DNA from: a virus
IMG/VR virus record: IMGVR_UViG_3300010883_007299
Coordinates: 32,474 to 96,473 of that record
Direction: 5' to 3' (one strand)
DNA length: 64,000 nucleotides
Shown here: in pieces, positions 18,301 to 25,859 of the stretch
How positions within the stretch are numbered: the stretch's first letter is position 1
Layout of the letters: each line of letters opens with the position of its first letter
Translations under genes and position numbers: made by a program
The notes under the pieces: generated by a model
The model's database searches: none
What the model saw: only the letters and a program-made list of their open reading frames with translations
Told to the model about the DNA's origin: nothing

Positions 18301-20443
18301 CCATGGGTAACTGTTCGTCATATGTACCTGACTTGATAAACAAAGTACGACTCGGCATGATTGGCAATGATCGGGCAGGCAATGTACTTAAATTACTTAC
18401 CAAAGCATTTGTTTCAATCAACACATGAGCGGTGATGAATTCATCAGCCGCACCCTCAGCATTATTACCAGTCGTTGTCTGTGTAGTAATTACTGGTGAC
18501 TGTAATGAACTATAAGCTGAATTTGTAAAGATGTAATTATTAATAACATCTCTTAATTTATTATGAATATCAACCTCGACCTGTCGAGCATTGTTATTTG
18601 CAGTAGCGCCGCCACCCTTATATGTATCACCACTTGGGCCGCCGACGTATGTATCATTCGCCCAGAACATATGAGTAAAAGCTCGAATCCAACAGTTACC
18701 ACCATAAGTCATATCGTGGTCTAGAGCATCAATCATATAACCAATGTCTCTTTCGCACTTGGCGACATCGTATGTAAATCCGTACCAGATTGAACCTGAG
18801 GTAGATGCGTTAATAGCAACTTGCTGTGCAGCATAAGCAACCATTTCATCTTTCAACCACTCTTTATTAGCGCTCAACAAGGCGTGTGCATATGCTGGAA
18901 CACCACCCTTAATAGCATTTGAAGTAGCACTAACAAATGTATGTGCATGAGTAATAGGTGCAACACCGACATTTATTGTAATTGTTGTTGCCGATACGGC
19001 ATCAACAGCGATAGGTTTATTATAATGCGGATCAGTTGATCTCGGATATGAATGGTTTGAAGCATGACTATCTTGAGCACAAGTAAATGTTACAGCGCCT
19101 GAGTCCATTGTAATGTAAGAACCAGCAAGTATACTATGTGATCCTACAGTCAATTCCATAACACCAGATGTAGGTTCGTATGTTGCACCTGTTGTTGTAA
19201 GGAATGTTAAAGGATTACATTGTGCAGCCGCTTCTAATCGTACTAGGGCATACTTAATCGTAAGCCAAGGTTTGTCTAAAGAAGTTCCTCGTCCAGTTTG
19301 GGTATCATCTAAGCCGTTTTTGCTAACATAAAATATGTTAGGAACAACGCCCGAATATCCCCATTCAGGATCAAGACCCTCAGCATTAACTTTAAGTACT
19401 TGTCCTGAAGGACCTATCGGCAAACGAAAGTTAGCAGTAGCATTTCTGGAGAGTATATCACCCCGTGTGGATAATACTGCCGCAGAATCACCTTCAGCAA
19501 CTAGGTCCCAATATACGCCAGCGGCATCTGTTACTGGATCATTGGTTGCAGATGCAGAGGTGTGAGTTAATTTACAACGATATGAATTAGCAATGTGACC
19601 GACAACATCACCAGGACTATATACTGTAGCATTGGACCATGCATCTTTCCATGTCAAGCCTTCTACAACGAGTTCCCAATGTGTCGTCGAGTCTGGTGCA
19701 TTACCTGTAGTATCAATCTTGGCGGCAAAAGAGTGGCCACCGTAGATTACTAAATCGCCCGGATTATAAGCCGTAGCGTTGTTATATGCACCTTTCTGTT
19801 TAAATCCTGTAGATAAAATATCCCAATCTAGGGTATTGTTATAAGGAACAACACCAATATTCTGTCTTATCGCAACATAGTTATAACCGCCGTAGGTTAC
19901 AACATCACCCTGTTGGTAGTTTGAGCCCACTACCCACGAATCTTCAAATTCTAAACCTGAAGCAAATAGTGCCCAGTTAGCATCTGTTAATGTGGCTCCA
20001 CCAGTATGTTGTGTTGTACAAATGTAAGTTGAGGGACCATACTTAACTACATCATTAAGTTTATATGCGGTAGCATTTGCATAGTTACCTTTCCATGCAA
20101 AACCAGAGTTATACTCTGTCCATTTTGCTGTATCGTCATATAGACTAGCCTGTGATGTATGACCAGTATTACAAATATAATTCTTACCACCCCAAGATAC
20201 TACTTCATCTACTTTGTAATACGTTGTTCCACCCCAAGCGCCTTTAAATTCTTGACCACTTGTAAACTTTTCAGTTTTACTAGCGGCAAGGTCTACATAA
20301 AAGTCCGCGTTGGCGGTATGGTTCTCTTTTACGACATAAACGTTACCACCGTACTTTACACAATCGTCTTTGATGTATACAGTACCGGTAACCCAGTCGC
20401 CTTTAAAATGGAATCTTAGTCTTCCTAATACAAAATCTGCCAT
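15338..20443 (-). CDS. Giant tail fibre with repeated carbohydrate-binding-like modules and beta-helix region
   Basis: A 1701-residue protein. Residues 1 to about 310 hold six or seven repeats of a roughly 45-residue unit with pattern W..A..Y..GDVV.YGG..Y, like chitin or carbohydrate-binding modules. A pectin-lyase-like opening follows (NIFYVSKNGLDDTQTGRGTS), then a long region with turns typical of right-handed beta-helices (YDEQLPMAIPEGVAVMGDEM, RSVTVRPGPG). The C-terminal part (GNYRVGDLFKVHQATGKATL, ALVTEKAIRTYVETQL) is characteristic of large fibre proteins of marine T4-like phages. Its probable job is reversible binding to host surface glycans. The stop at 15338 lies close to the next ATG, so the genes are likely co-transcribed. 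Confidence 0.85.
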   Translation of the reverse strand: MADFVLGRLRFHFKGDWVTGTVYIKDDCVKYGGNVYVVKENHTANADFYVDLAASKTEKFTSGQEFKGAWGGTTYYKVDEVVSWGGKNYICNTGHTSQASLYDDTAKWTEYNSGFAWKGNYANATAYKLNDVVKYGPSTYICTTQHTGGATLTDANWALFASGLEFEDSWVVGSNYQQGDVVTYGGYNYVAIRQNIGVVPYNNTLDWDILSTGFKQKGAYNNATAYNPGDLVIYGGHSFAAKIDTTGNAPDSTTHWELVVEGLTWKDAWSNATVYSPGDVVGHIANSYRCKLTHTSASATNDPVTDAAGVYWDLVAEGDSAAVLSTRGDILSRNATANFRLPIGPSGQVLKVNAEGLDPEWGYSGVVPNIFYVSKNGLDDTQTGRGTSLDKPWLTIKYALVRLEAAAQCNPLTFLTTTGATYEPTSGVMELTVGSHSILAGSYITMDSGAVTFTCAQDSHASNHSYPRSTDPHYNKPIAVDAVSATTITINVGVAPITHAHTFVSATSNAIKGGVPAYAHALLSANKEWLKDEMVAYAAQQVAINASTSGSIWYGFTYDVAKCERDIGYMIDALDHDMTYGGNCWIRAFTHMFWANDTYVGGPSGDTYKGGGATANNNARQVEVDIHNKLRDVINNYIFTNSAYSSLQSPVITTQTTTGNNAEGAADEFITAHVLIETNALVSNLSTLPARSLPIMPSRTLFIKSGTYDEQLPMAIPEGVAVMGDEMRSVTVRPGPGTSDDSTTPNNRSDMFQMTEKTTIRGVSMNGLIGQLASASSDGLQRPTETAGATRSGVAVALNPNGLVYLQSPFVQNAVHVSYSGAVGIKVDGGLQPMGYDSILSNDFTQICDDGVGVWMKNAGRSEIVSVFTYYCHMGYLADSGGTIRAANCNNSYGEYGAVSSGVDPLEVPATGTVNNLSQQAVVGRVLAGHNTAGTGAIQRIEFEYAGNNYNHGVGATLGTFGAAHASRTQGSYVACTQDATTGSGTGLIVNIDIGSSGQVTAHLLISGGDAHVAADTISINDSQLGGGGAPALTFNVATIETATIAFSGAGASGAATLAINDGGVRHVDVTTVGENHITTTSSAQTGTATTITLALSDTNVTGFYNGMRLTITDGTGCGQTGVIQAHNGSTKVCTMVNEVASSGWDYFGGRSSAETSLNATTTYEIEPRIHFTGGGSPTRTALARVSVKSSKIQKIFILDTGAGYSSAPTAIITDPNATTLGTATPVIGNGVIGQSTITVGGTGYKTATTTGTVSGDGYSNINPVGNSFVADGLSKAPKEGASFQFAHDSNTSYLVVAATNYQGQSKFTPSAATYDPITGVLVLTVGTHTLTVGQTIEIVNNSLTFTCAHDSHGSNHTYPRASDPASGKSLSITAIAATTLTVNVGVSSNTTAHLFVSSTANAVTGGLGQATIQCSPLITKSLTPPDNTAITFRDKYSNIRMTGHDFLDIGTGSFADTNYPTEEPLQASDADDEVVELDRGRVFYTSTDQDGNYRVGDLFKVHQATGKATLNAESFDLSGLQELSLGSVALGSFGATVSEFSTDGTLSGNSDNALVTEKAIRTYVETQLGGGSNNLTVNEILVGQLKLHSNILITTVTDGDLKVQTNGTGKILLEAQTQTAIVPTVDADIVNKTYADKYDAPAATALVYNSETGGLSHVVSTNYNVPSQTATFGNAAFWFAAGEAATLEIDANGHLQMNVS

Positions 20444-20447
20444 TGTT

Positions 20448-20876
20448 TTATCCTATCCAGTTTTCTGTAGCGCCGTCTTGAGCAGCGGCATATGTAAAGT
20501 TATGTTGATATCGAGCTACGATATTTCCATCACTGTTCAAAAAGTATGTTAATTTGTTCTTATCAAATCTCATTTGTTCATAAGCCCTATCACCAGAATT
20601 TGTCTGATGTTGTAATCTTCCTGACTCATATAGGCCATATTGTGATTCGTTTATATTATTATTGCCTGCGTCCGTATTTGTTTCTAATTCTTCTATACCG
20701 CCGAACGCATATCCTTCCCCACTATTTATCGAAATTGCATCTGTACCATTAAAGTAAACTTTCTTATATGTAAGCAATCCCGTATCATCTCTATGCAAAA
20801 CATGAAGTGCATATTCATCCGTAATATCTTTTTCTCGGCTCTCATCTCGAGCCGCAGCACTAATTAGCATCGGCAT
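20448..20876 (-). CDS. Hypothetical virion-associated protein
   Basis: A 142-residue protein starting MPMLISAAARDESREKDITDEY. It is composed of short strands and turns with a repeated theme of displaying a value (LTYKKVYFNGTDAISINSGE; KLTYFLNSDGNIVARYQHNF). The ATG overlaps the last base of the upstream gene's stop (TAATG arrangement at 20876). It lies directly before the giant fibre gene, so a fibre-attachment or fibre-assembly role is possible. I do not recognise the family. Confidence 0.65.
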   Translation of the reverse strand: MPMLISAAARDESREKDITDEYALHVLHRDDTGLLTYKKVYFNGTDAISINSGEGYAFGGIEELETNTDAGNNNINESQYGLYESGRLQHQTNSGDRAYEQMRFDKNKLTYFLNSDGNIVARYQHNFTYAAAQDGATENWIG

Positions 20877-21214
20877 TAGCTAACCTCCAATACACTTAAA
20901 AAACATTCTAGGTGGTTGACATCTCCAACAACTCTTATTTTATCCCCAGCCCCCAAATTAACTGGCTTATCCAGTATCAAAGTATTTTGAGCTGCAATCT
21001 CTAAAGATTTACCTATATGTCTAAACGTTGTACCACCATCTACTGTTACTTTAACATCAACATTACCCACACTTGATAAATCTAAATTTGAAATATAAAC
21101 AGCGTGCAATATAGCTCTAGAAGATGTCGGACTTGCTGGACAAGTATAGATATCCGCTGTACTGTTATCTATCTGTGCTACTGCCGCACCTGCGTTTTTA
21201 AAATTACTTGCCAT
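20876..21214 (-). CDS. Small virion protein, paralogue of the 35120-35446 product
   Basis: A 112-residue protein beginning MASNFKNAGAAVAQIDNST. It aligns by eye with the 108-residue product at 35120-35446 (MANEFKNATAQNIAVDSGT). Both share the N-terminal F-K-N-A motif, the cluster of Y-T-C/T-PAS, the pattern VKVTVDGGTTF versus VTVKLDSIFLV, and a late VVGDVNHLECFLSVLEV-like strand. Proteins of this type are common in marine T4-like phages near fibre and neck genes. A beta-sandwich virion decoration or adaptor role is inferred. It is packed between two other small structural genes. Confidence 0.7.
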   Translation of the reverse strand: MASNFKNAGAAVAQIDNSTADIYTCPASPTSSRAILHAVYISNLDLSSVGNVDVKVTVDGGTTFRHIGKSLEIAAQNTLILDKPVNLGAGDKIRVVGDVNHLECFLSVLEVS

Positions 21215-21217
21215 ATA

Positions 21218-21592
21218 TTATAACGCAATAGCAAATGCTATTATGTCTCCATCAGTAGCTAATGTTCCATCTGCATTAGGTAAGGTTAATACTCTATCAA
21301 CATCTGGATCTTGGACAGTAAGTGTTAGCTCTGCCGCATCAGGTGTTGAACCTTCAAACACTATATTTGAACCATCTAAATGTATATCATTTGAAGTTGA
21401 ATTGTTTGCTTGTGTTACATCATGGAGTGTGACACCAACCGCACCACCGACTTCCTTGATGTTATTACTACTATCTTTAATATAGAGTTTTTGGTCAGCG
21501 GTATTGATTGCAATTTCGCCAACTTCTAAATCACCAGTACCAGGAGGGGTACTAGCAATTTCGTTACGTTTTACCTTGATTACTTGAGGCAT
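21218..21592 (-). CDS. Small fibre-type virion protein
   Basis: A 124-residue protein. The N-terminus (VIKVKRNEIASTPPGTGDLE, then VGEIAINTADQKLYIKDSS) is the attachment-type start seen in many phage fibres, where the phrase 'GELAINTADGKLYIKD' is recurrent. The rest is short beta-strand sequence ending in RVLTLPNADGTLATDGD. It is a short stand-alone form of that module. A GAGGG ribosome binding site and two late boxes (21621 and 21654) lie upstream. It is first in the operon that leads to the giant fibre. Confidence 0.7.
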   Translation of the reverse strand: MPQVIKVKRNEIASTPPGTGDLEVGEIAINTADQKLYIKDSSNNIKEVGGAVGVTLHDVTQANNSTSNDIHLDGSNIVFEGSTPDAAELTLTVQDPDVDRVLTLPNADGTLATDGDIIAFAIAL

Positions 21593-21620
21593 AAATTACC
21601 CTCTATGGTTATTATATATC

Positions 21621-21628
21621 TATTTATA
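21621..21628 (-). promoter_or_regulatory. Late promoter TATAAATA
   Basis: TATAAATA reads on the minus strand at 21628-21621, 28 bases before the ATG at 21592. It probably drives the 124-, 112- and 142-residue genes and the giant fibre. Confidence 0.65.
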
Positions 21629-21653
21629 CAAAAAACCATCTTATCCACTGGTT

Positions 21654-21665
21654 TATTTATAAATA
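21654..21665. promoter_or_regulatory. Palindromic bidirectional late promoter
   Basis: The 12-base perfect palindrome TATTTATAAATA places a TATAAATA box on the plus strand (21658-21665) and another on the minus strand (21661-21654). The plus box is followed by 5 bases and the ATG of a plus-strand gene at 21671. With T4 spacing, transcription would begin at the start codon itself. The minus box adds to the one at 21621. Confidence 0.6.
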
Positions 21666-21670
21666 CTTTC

Positions 21671-21826
21671 ATGTCACAAAAATTAAAACAAAGTAGGCGT
21701 GTAGGAAAGAAACTTATAATAGTAATGCCGGCCAGTTCAGCTGAACGTCACAATGGATGGCCACCAGATAGACAATCTCGTAAGAAAGAACCAAAATTAA
21801 AAATACTATTTAAACATATCAAATAA
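21671..21826 (+). CDS. Small basic protein, unknown, plus strand
   Basis: A 51-residue protein (MSQKLKQSRRVGKKLIIVMP...KEPKLKILFKHIK), one of only two convincing genes on the plus strand. It is rich in lysine and arginine, with a short hydrophobic segment (LIIVMP) and a central ERHNGWPPDRQ. No family is recognised. I chose the ATG at 21671 because a TATAAATA box on the same strand ends 5 bases upstream; there is no Shine-Dalgarno. Its 3' end overlaps the end of the convergent radical SAM gene by 21 bases. It could be a small regulator, a nucleic-acid binding protein or a peptide substrate of the neighbouring modification enzymes. None of these is demonstrated. Confidence 0.5.
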   Translation: MSQKLKQSRRVGKKLIIVMPASSAERHNGWPPDRQSRKKEPKLKILFKHIK

Positions 21827-23815
21827 CAATGGATCTCCTCTTTTAAATGTTGTTGCTATTACATCTCTAATATATGTTTCAGTTCGTTTGTCTCCACTAT
21901 AATCTAACCATTTAAATTTAGATAACGTAGATGCATGATTGCCTGTCGTTTGCAATATGTCTTTAGAAACCTTTATTCTCTCAGGTTCATCCATTGGTTC
22001 GCTCCACCAATTAGATTTTGCTACTTTAAAATACTCTTGCCAATCATGTTCCATGGTAAATACAAACCCTTTAGTATAATCGTAATCCGGGGTTACTATT
22101 AAATCTAGATTAAATTTCATTATACTATATAAGTTTTTTACGTCATAAGTATTTCGCATATATTGTTTTAATTCTTTTCTATATTCTGCAAAGTTAAGTA
22201 ACAATAAAATTGTAATATATTCTTCAACATCGTACATAGGTTTTAATGTTGGCACTTCTTCAACTTCATATTCCCAAAACCAATCATTTTCCAAATCAAA
22301 TATAAAGTTATTGATATGTTCATTTATTTTTGAATATATAGAATATACTGTGGGATATTTTGGATTCATAAAAAAGTTATTATGAAAATCTCTATAAAAA
22401 TCTTCATATGATATATTGTGTGTGAGCTTTAAATAAATCGAAATGTATCGTGTAAATCCAAATCCATGAAAACTTCTTATCATAGCTGAAAAATTATATA
22501 TATCTATATAATCTAATCTACTATATGTAGAAGTAGATATAACAAATTCGCCTGACGAGGTTACCTCTTTTGGATTATCTTTCTTTCGGCGTCGTTGTTG
22601 TGGGTGTCGTTCTATTGTTTCTATCTGCCATTTCTTTTTATAAGCTGGTTCATTGGCTGGTGAATTTGGTAAAATTTGGAAATGAAATACTATAAAGTTT
22701 TCTAGTATACCTTCATTCATTACATCAAAAAAGTTTTGTTGCCATCTATCATAATTATCTCCTGGCAGTCCCATTATAAAACAAGATTCAATAGGTATAT
22801 TGTGATTACCAGTTTCTTTTGCTAATTTAATTAGTTCTTTATGAGGAATATTTTTCCGGTCAATAGCTTTTAATACAACATCGGATGTTGATTGTAAAGG
22901 TAATACACAAGTGGTTAACATCTCAGCGTCCCTAGCAATTTTTAATATTTCTTTTGTATAGTCCAATTTAGTTTTAGTGTGTTGTAAAAAAATTCTTGGT
23001 GGGTAACCACTCCTTTCTTTAACTTCTGCCATCTTGGATGTTATGTCTATATCTCTAGGAAAAATTCCAAAGTTAGCATTAATAACATCTATGAATCCAA
23101 TGCCAGCTTCCCCAGCAAACTCTATATCTTTATACACCACTTCTAAAGGAATCTTTCTAATTTTTTGTAGAGTAGCACTACCCCAATCACAGAATGTACA
23201 ACCAAATGGACAACCCCTATCACTTTCTAACATGAGAGCAGTATTGTCTGAACTATGACAAAACTTTTTACTATCATGTGCAAGTTCCATAAATTCTTCA
23301 GCATAATCATGGAAATATGATTTAGTAAACTCTTTTTTTAATATTGGCATACCAGTATCACCACCATTCTTTAAAACCAATCCAGGAATATCCTCAAAAT
23401 CCATAGTGCCTAATACAACTTCTTCAACTATTCTAGGAAAGGAATACTCACCTTCATGTTTAACAACAATATCTATTTGTGGATTTTTATAGAAAAACTC
23501 TATGTCTCTGTAATAAGGTTCTGGTCCTCCTACAACGACAAGACAATTCGGGTTTTCTTTTTTTATTTCGGCTGCTAGATTATAATTAGTTTCCCTGTTC
23601 CAGGTATAAACAGAACAAGCAAAAATGTTTAGATTTTTTAAATCATATCTAGATAATTTAATATGGTTCTTCCTATAGTATATCGGTTTATACCAATTAA
23701 CTTCATCACCCAAACCAGGAACATCATCAACAGACCCTTTAAGAATTCCATGTATATATGGTAGATATTCAAAAGAGGTATATGAACATGGATTACTATA
23801 TAATATATCAATCAT
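21806..23815 (-). CDS. Radical SAM protein with B12-binding-like N-terminal domain
   Basis: A 669-residue protein. Residues 1 to about 140 form a Rossmann-type domain like the B12-binding domain of class B radical SAM enzymes (CLVVVGGPEPYY, GEYSFPRIV), though no clear DxHxxG cobalamin-ligand motif is visible. The radical SAM core begins at RGCPFGCTFCDWG, with C202, C206 and C209 in CxxxCxxC spacing to bind the 4Fe-4S cluster. FIMGLPGD is the typical glycine-rich strand. The C-terminal 250 residues are unassigned. Such enzymes methylate or rearrange unreactive carbons. The substrate is unknown. The start overlaps the SET-domain gene by 8 bases, so the two are probably made together. Confidence 0.85.
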   Translation of the reverse strand: MIDILYSNPCSYTSFEYLPYIHGILKGSVDDVPGLGDEVNWYKPIYYRKNHIKLSRYDLKNLNIFACSVYTWNRETNYNLAAEIKKENPNCLVVVGGPEPYYRDIEFFYKNPQIDIVVKHEGEYSFPRIVEEVVLGTMDFEDIPGLVLKNGGDTGMPILKKEFTKSYFHDYAEEFMELAHDSKKFCHSSDNTALMLESDRGCPFGCTFCDWGSATLQKIRKIPLEVVYKDIEFAGEAGIGFIDVINANFGIFPRDIDITSKMAEVKERSGYPPRIFLQHTKTKLDYTKEILKIARDAEMLTTCVLPLQSTSDVVLKAIDRKNIPHKELIKLAKETGNHNIPIESCFIMGLPGDNYDRWQQNFFDVMNEGILENFIVFHFQILPNSPANEPAYKKKWQIETIERHPQQRRRKKDNPKEVTSSGEFVISTSTYSRLDYIDIYNFSAMIRSFHGFGFTRYISIYLKLTHNISYEDFYRDFHNNFFMNPKYPTVYSIYSKINEHINNFIFDLENDWFWEYEVEEVPTLKPMYDVEEYITILLLLNFAEYRKELKQYMRNTYDVKNLYSIMKFNLDLIVTPDYDYTKGFVFTMEHDWQEYFKVAKSNWWSEPMDEPERIKVSKDILQTTGNHASTLSKFKWLDYSGDKRTETYIRDVIATTFKRGDPLLFDMFK

Positions 23816-24470
23816 TGATTAGGGCCTCGTATTCTTTTTTTAATAACTCTGATTTATTTAAATCTATTTTCTGTAATCTTTTAAACTGTTCTAGTTTAGC
23901 TTGGTCGTTAGTACCTTTTATTTTTTCAAATAAATGTAAAGTAAATCGGTTAGCTTTCTGAAAATCTGATGAGAGCCAATCTTTACCAGTAACATATGTT
24001 CTACATTCAACAAATCCACATTGACAATTTTCAAATTGCAGAACATCATCGTCATGTATAGTACCATAGTCTACAGATAGTTCCTCATCCTTTTTAATAT
24101 TTGTTAGTGTTTTAATACACATTTGTCCACTAACATAGCAATTAGGTTTACAAGTATGATTGATAGTAGCGGCATATTTATCCGTACCCATTTGTAATAA
24201 CATATGATTAGGATCAATCTGAACACCAGTTGCAAAGTTCCATCTTGATTTAACAGCGTTATATTCTTCAACTGTAAGTACTATACCACCTGCTAATACA
24301 ACTGTTTCTCCAGCACCTATATCTTCTATAGCAAATCTACCATTGCCTGCATTAGGAATTAATGATGGCCTTACTTCTGTTTGTGGTGACATCCAAGATA
24401 GACCAATTGGATTTTTATCCAACCAATCAATCAATTCGTTTATTCTGGAAATTTTCATATAAGTGTTCAT
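23808..24470 (-). CDS. SET-domain protein (lysine methyltransferase-like)
   Basis: A 220-residue protein. The SET core is visible: GNGRFAIEDIGAGETV near residue 43, the pseudoknot motif INHTCKPNCYV (residues 103-113, canonical NHSCxPN), and EELSVDYG with the catalytic-type tyrosine at 135. A post-SET CQCGFVECR follows, whose cysteines with C107 could bind zinc. These enzymes transfer a methyl group from SAM to protein lysines. They are common in eukaryotes and rare in phages. The start is uncertain: ATGs at 24470 and 24458 both lie inside the end of the upstream gene. It is part of the accessory modification island, so a phage virion protein or another island product could be the substrate (inference). 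Confidence 0.82.
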   Translation of the reverse strand: MNTYMKISRINELIDWLDKNPIGLSWMSPQTEVRPSLIPNAGNGRFAIEDIGAGETVVLAGGIVLTVEEYNAVKSRWNFATGVQIDPNHMLLQMGTDKYAATINHTCKPNCYVSGQMCIKTLTNIKKDEELSVDYGTIHDDDVLQFENCQCGFVECRTYVTGKDWLSSDFQKANRFTLHLFEKIKGTNDQAKLEQFKRLQKIDLNKSELLKKEYEALIND

Positions 24471-25416
24471 ACCCTATTGTTAAAGTTTTCACTTGTTCAT
24501 CATAATCTGTCCAAAGTTCTTGAACATTTCCCCAATGCGCTTGGAATTCGGTTCGCAGTTCATGTTCCAACTGCATCTCTGGTTTTGGGATATATTCAAA
24601 TCCAGTATAGTCTGTATACCATCTTCCTTTACGGCACCAACTTACAATTCTAGGACGTGGTTTTAAATTAGGGAAATGTGATATGTACATTTCATTTTTA
24701 TTATACTGCATGGCAACATCAGTATGTTCTATGTTATTAGCAAATTTAATTGTTTCCCAATCTAAAAATTGACTAGTCTTTAACTCTGGTGTATATTTAA
24801 AAAACGACCCAGCACCATTTCTATTTTTATGTCTCAAATATCGTTCTTGACATCTTAATATTTCTGTATCTATATTCCAAGATTTGGTTGCTATTTTTTT
24901 ATTTCTATTTAAATCAGCTTCTCCATATCCAATTACAGGAAAACCATCAACTAGTTCCATTGCCCATGGAAGAATACAAAATTGAGGAGTCCAAGATTGT
25001 ATTAACGATCCAATATCCCATGCTTCATTTTCTAAAAATTTCATATAATCTAAATCTAGAATAAGTGGTTCTATATTATATTCATCACACCACTCTACAG
25101 CAAATTTCATATCATGCCAATTCCAAGAATCAGTCAATCTAATAATAACTATTTTAAAAGGCACACCCGATAATCTAAATGATTCTGCTACTACAGCAGA
25201 GTCCATACCTCCACTAAAATAGATAGTGGGTATTTCTCCGTTAGCTTCATCATATATAAGTTTTGCTGTTGCTATACATTCTTCACGCCAAGGTAATGGT
25301 TCTCTAGTTAATCTTCCATACCTTACAAAAAATTCATCACTATCCTTTTCACGAAATGAAAATGGAATATCATTATAACCCCATACAAATGTATTTCTAT
25401 AATTCACGAAAGACAT
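24427..25416 (-). CDS. Asparagine synthase-like PP-loop ATP pyrophosphatase
   Basis: A 329-residue protein. The PP-loop IPTIYFSGGMDSAVVAES (SGGMDS at residues 68-73) binds ATP and drives adenylation of an acid. IGYGEADL later in the protein fits the second conserved loop of the asparagine synthase C-terminal domain. There is no N-terminal glutaminase domain, so nitrogen would have to come from ammonia or a partner, or the enzyme forms amides by another route. In natural-product pathways such proteins make beta-lactams, lasso peptides or aminoacyl amides. The surrounding SET, GNAT and radical SAM genes suggest work on a shared substrate. A GGGAG Shine-Dalgarno supports the ATG at 25416. It overlaps the acetyltransferase gene by 20 bases. 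Confidence 0.8.
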   Translation of the reverse strand: MSFVNYRNTFVWGYNDIPFSFREKDSDEFFVRYGRLTREPLPWREECIATAKLIYDEANGEIPTIYFSGGMDSAVVAESFRLSGVPFKIVIIRLTDSWNWHDMKFAVEWCDEYNIEPLILDLDYMKFLENEAWDIGSLIQSWTPQFCILPWAMELVDGFPVIGYGEADLNRNKKIATKSWNIDTEILRCQERYLRHKNRNGAGSFFKYTPELKTSQFLDWETIKFANNIEHTDVAMQYNKNEMYISHFPNLKPRPRIVSWCRKGRWYTDYTGFEYIPKPEMQLEHELRTEFQAHWGNVQELWTDYDEQVKTLTIGYEHLYENFQNKRID

Positions 25417-25843
25417 AACAATTTACTCCCCAATCAGCCTGTTCAAATTCAGACTCTTTAGTAAATCCAGCTCGAATATATAAAGGCAGTACTGCTTCGT
25501 TAGGATAACCCCACACACCATCGCCACCTAAATCTTTTGCTGTTTGTATTGTTTGATCCAATAACAATTTGCCAAAACCTTTGCGTCTATATTCTGACAA
25601 AACATAAAATGATCGAACACGATATAGGTTATTAGGAGTTAAATATACACTGAGAGTACCGCAAAGTTTAAATCCTATATACACTCCAAAGAATGTTACC
25701 TTTACTTCATCGTCAGATAAAGTCCACTTTGCATCTTTTTTGTAACTCATTTTTGCATATTTTTTATGTTCTCTGCCAGGATGTAATAACTCTATCAATG
25801 GTAATGTATCTTTAAACTCCACTGTCCTCATGTCATAATTCAT
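25397..25843 (-). CDS. GNAT-family N-acetyltransferase
   Basis: A GNAT fold protein. Motif A is clear: RVRSFYVLSEYRRKGFGKLL, with the R-x-x-G-x-G acetyl-CoA loop, followed by AVLPLYIRAGFTKES (motif B). It should transfer an acyl group from acyl-CoA to an amine. The start is open: GTG at 25867, ATG at 25843 (chosen, 148 residues) or ATG at 25831. The ATG at 25843 lies 8 bases after a GATAAATA box, giving an almost leaderless messenger. It starts the minus-strand arm of the accessory island and diverges from the plus-strand radical SAM gene. Confidence 0.8.
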   Translation of the reverse strand: MNYDMRTVEFKDTLPLIELLHPGREHKKYAKMSYKKDAKWTLSDDEVKVTFFGVYIGFKLCGTLSVYLTPNNLYRVRSFYVLSEYRRKGFGKLLLDQTIQTAKDLGGDGVWGYPNEAVLPLYIRAGFTKESEFEQADWGVNCYVFREL

Positions 25844-25845
25844 AG

Positions 25846-25859
25846 TATAAATATTTATC
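25846..25859. promoter_or_regulatory. Palindromic bidirectional late promoter
   Basis: TATAAATATTTATA (25846-25859 region) carries TATAAATA on the plus strand (25846-25853) and GATAAATA on the minus strand (25859-25852). The plus box stands 6 bases before the radical SAM ATG at 25860. The minus box stands 8 bases before the GNAT ATG at 25843. The two genes therefore start back to back from overlapping promoters with almost no leader. Confidence 0.65.
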
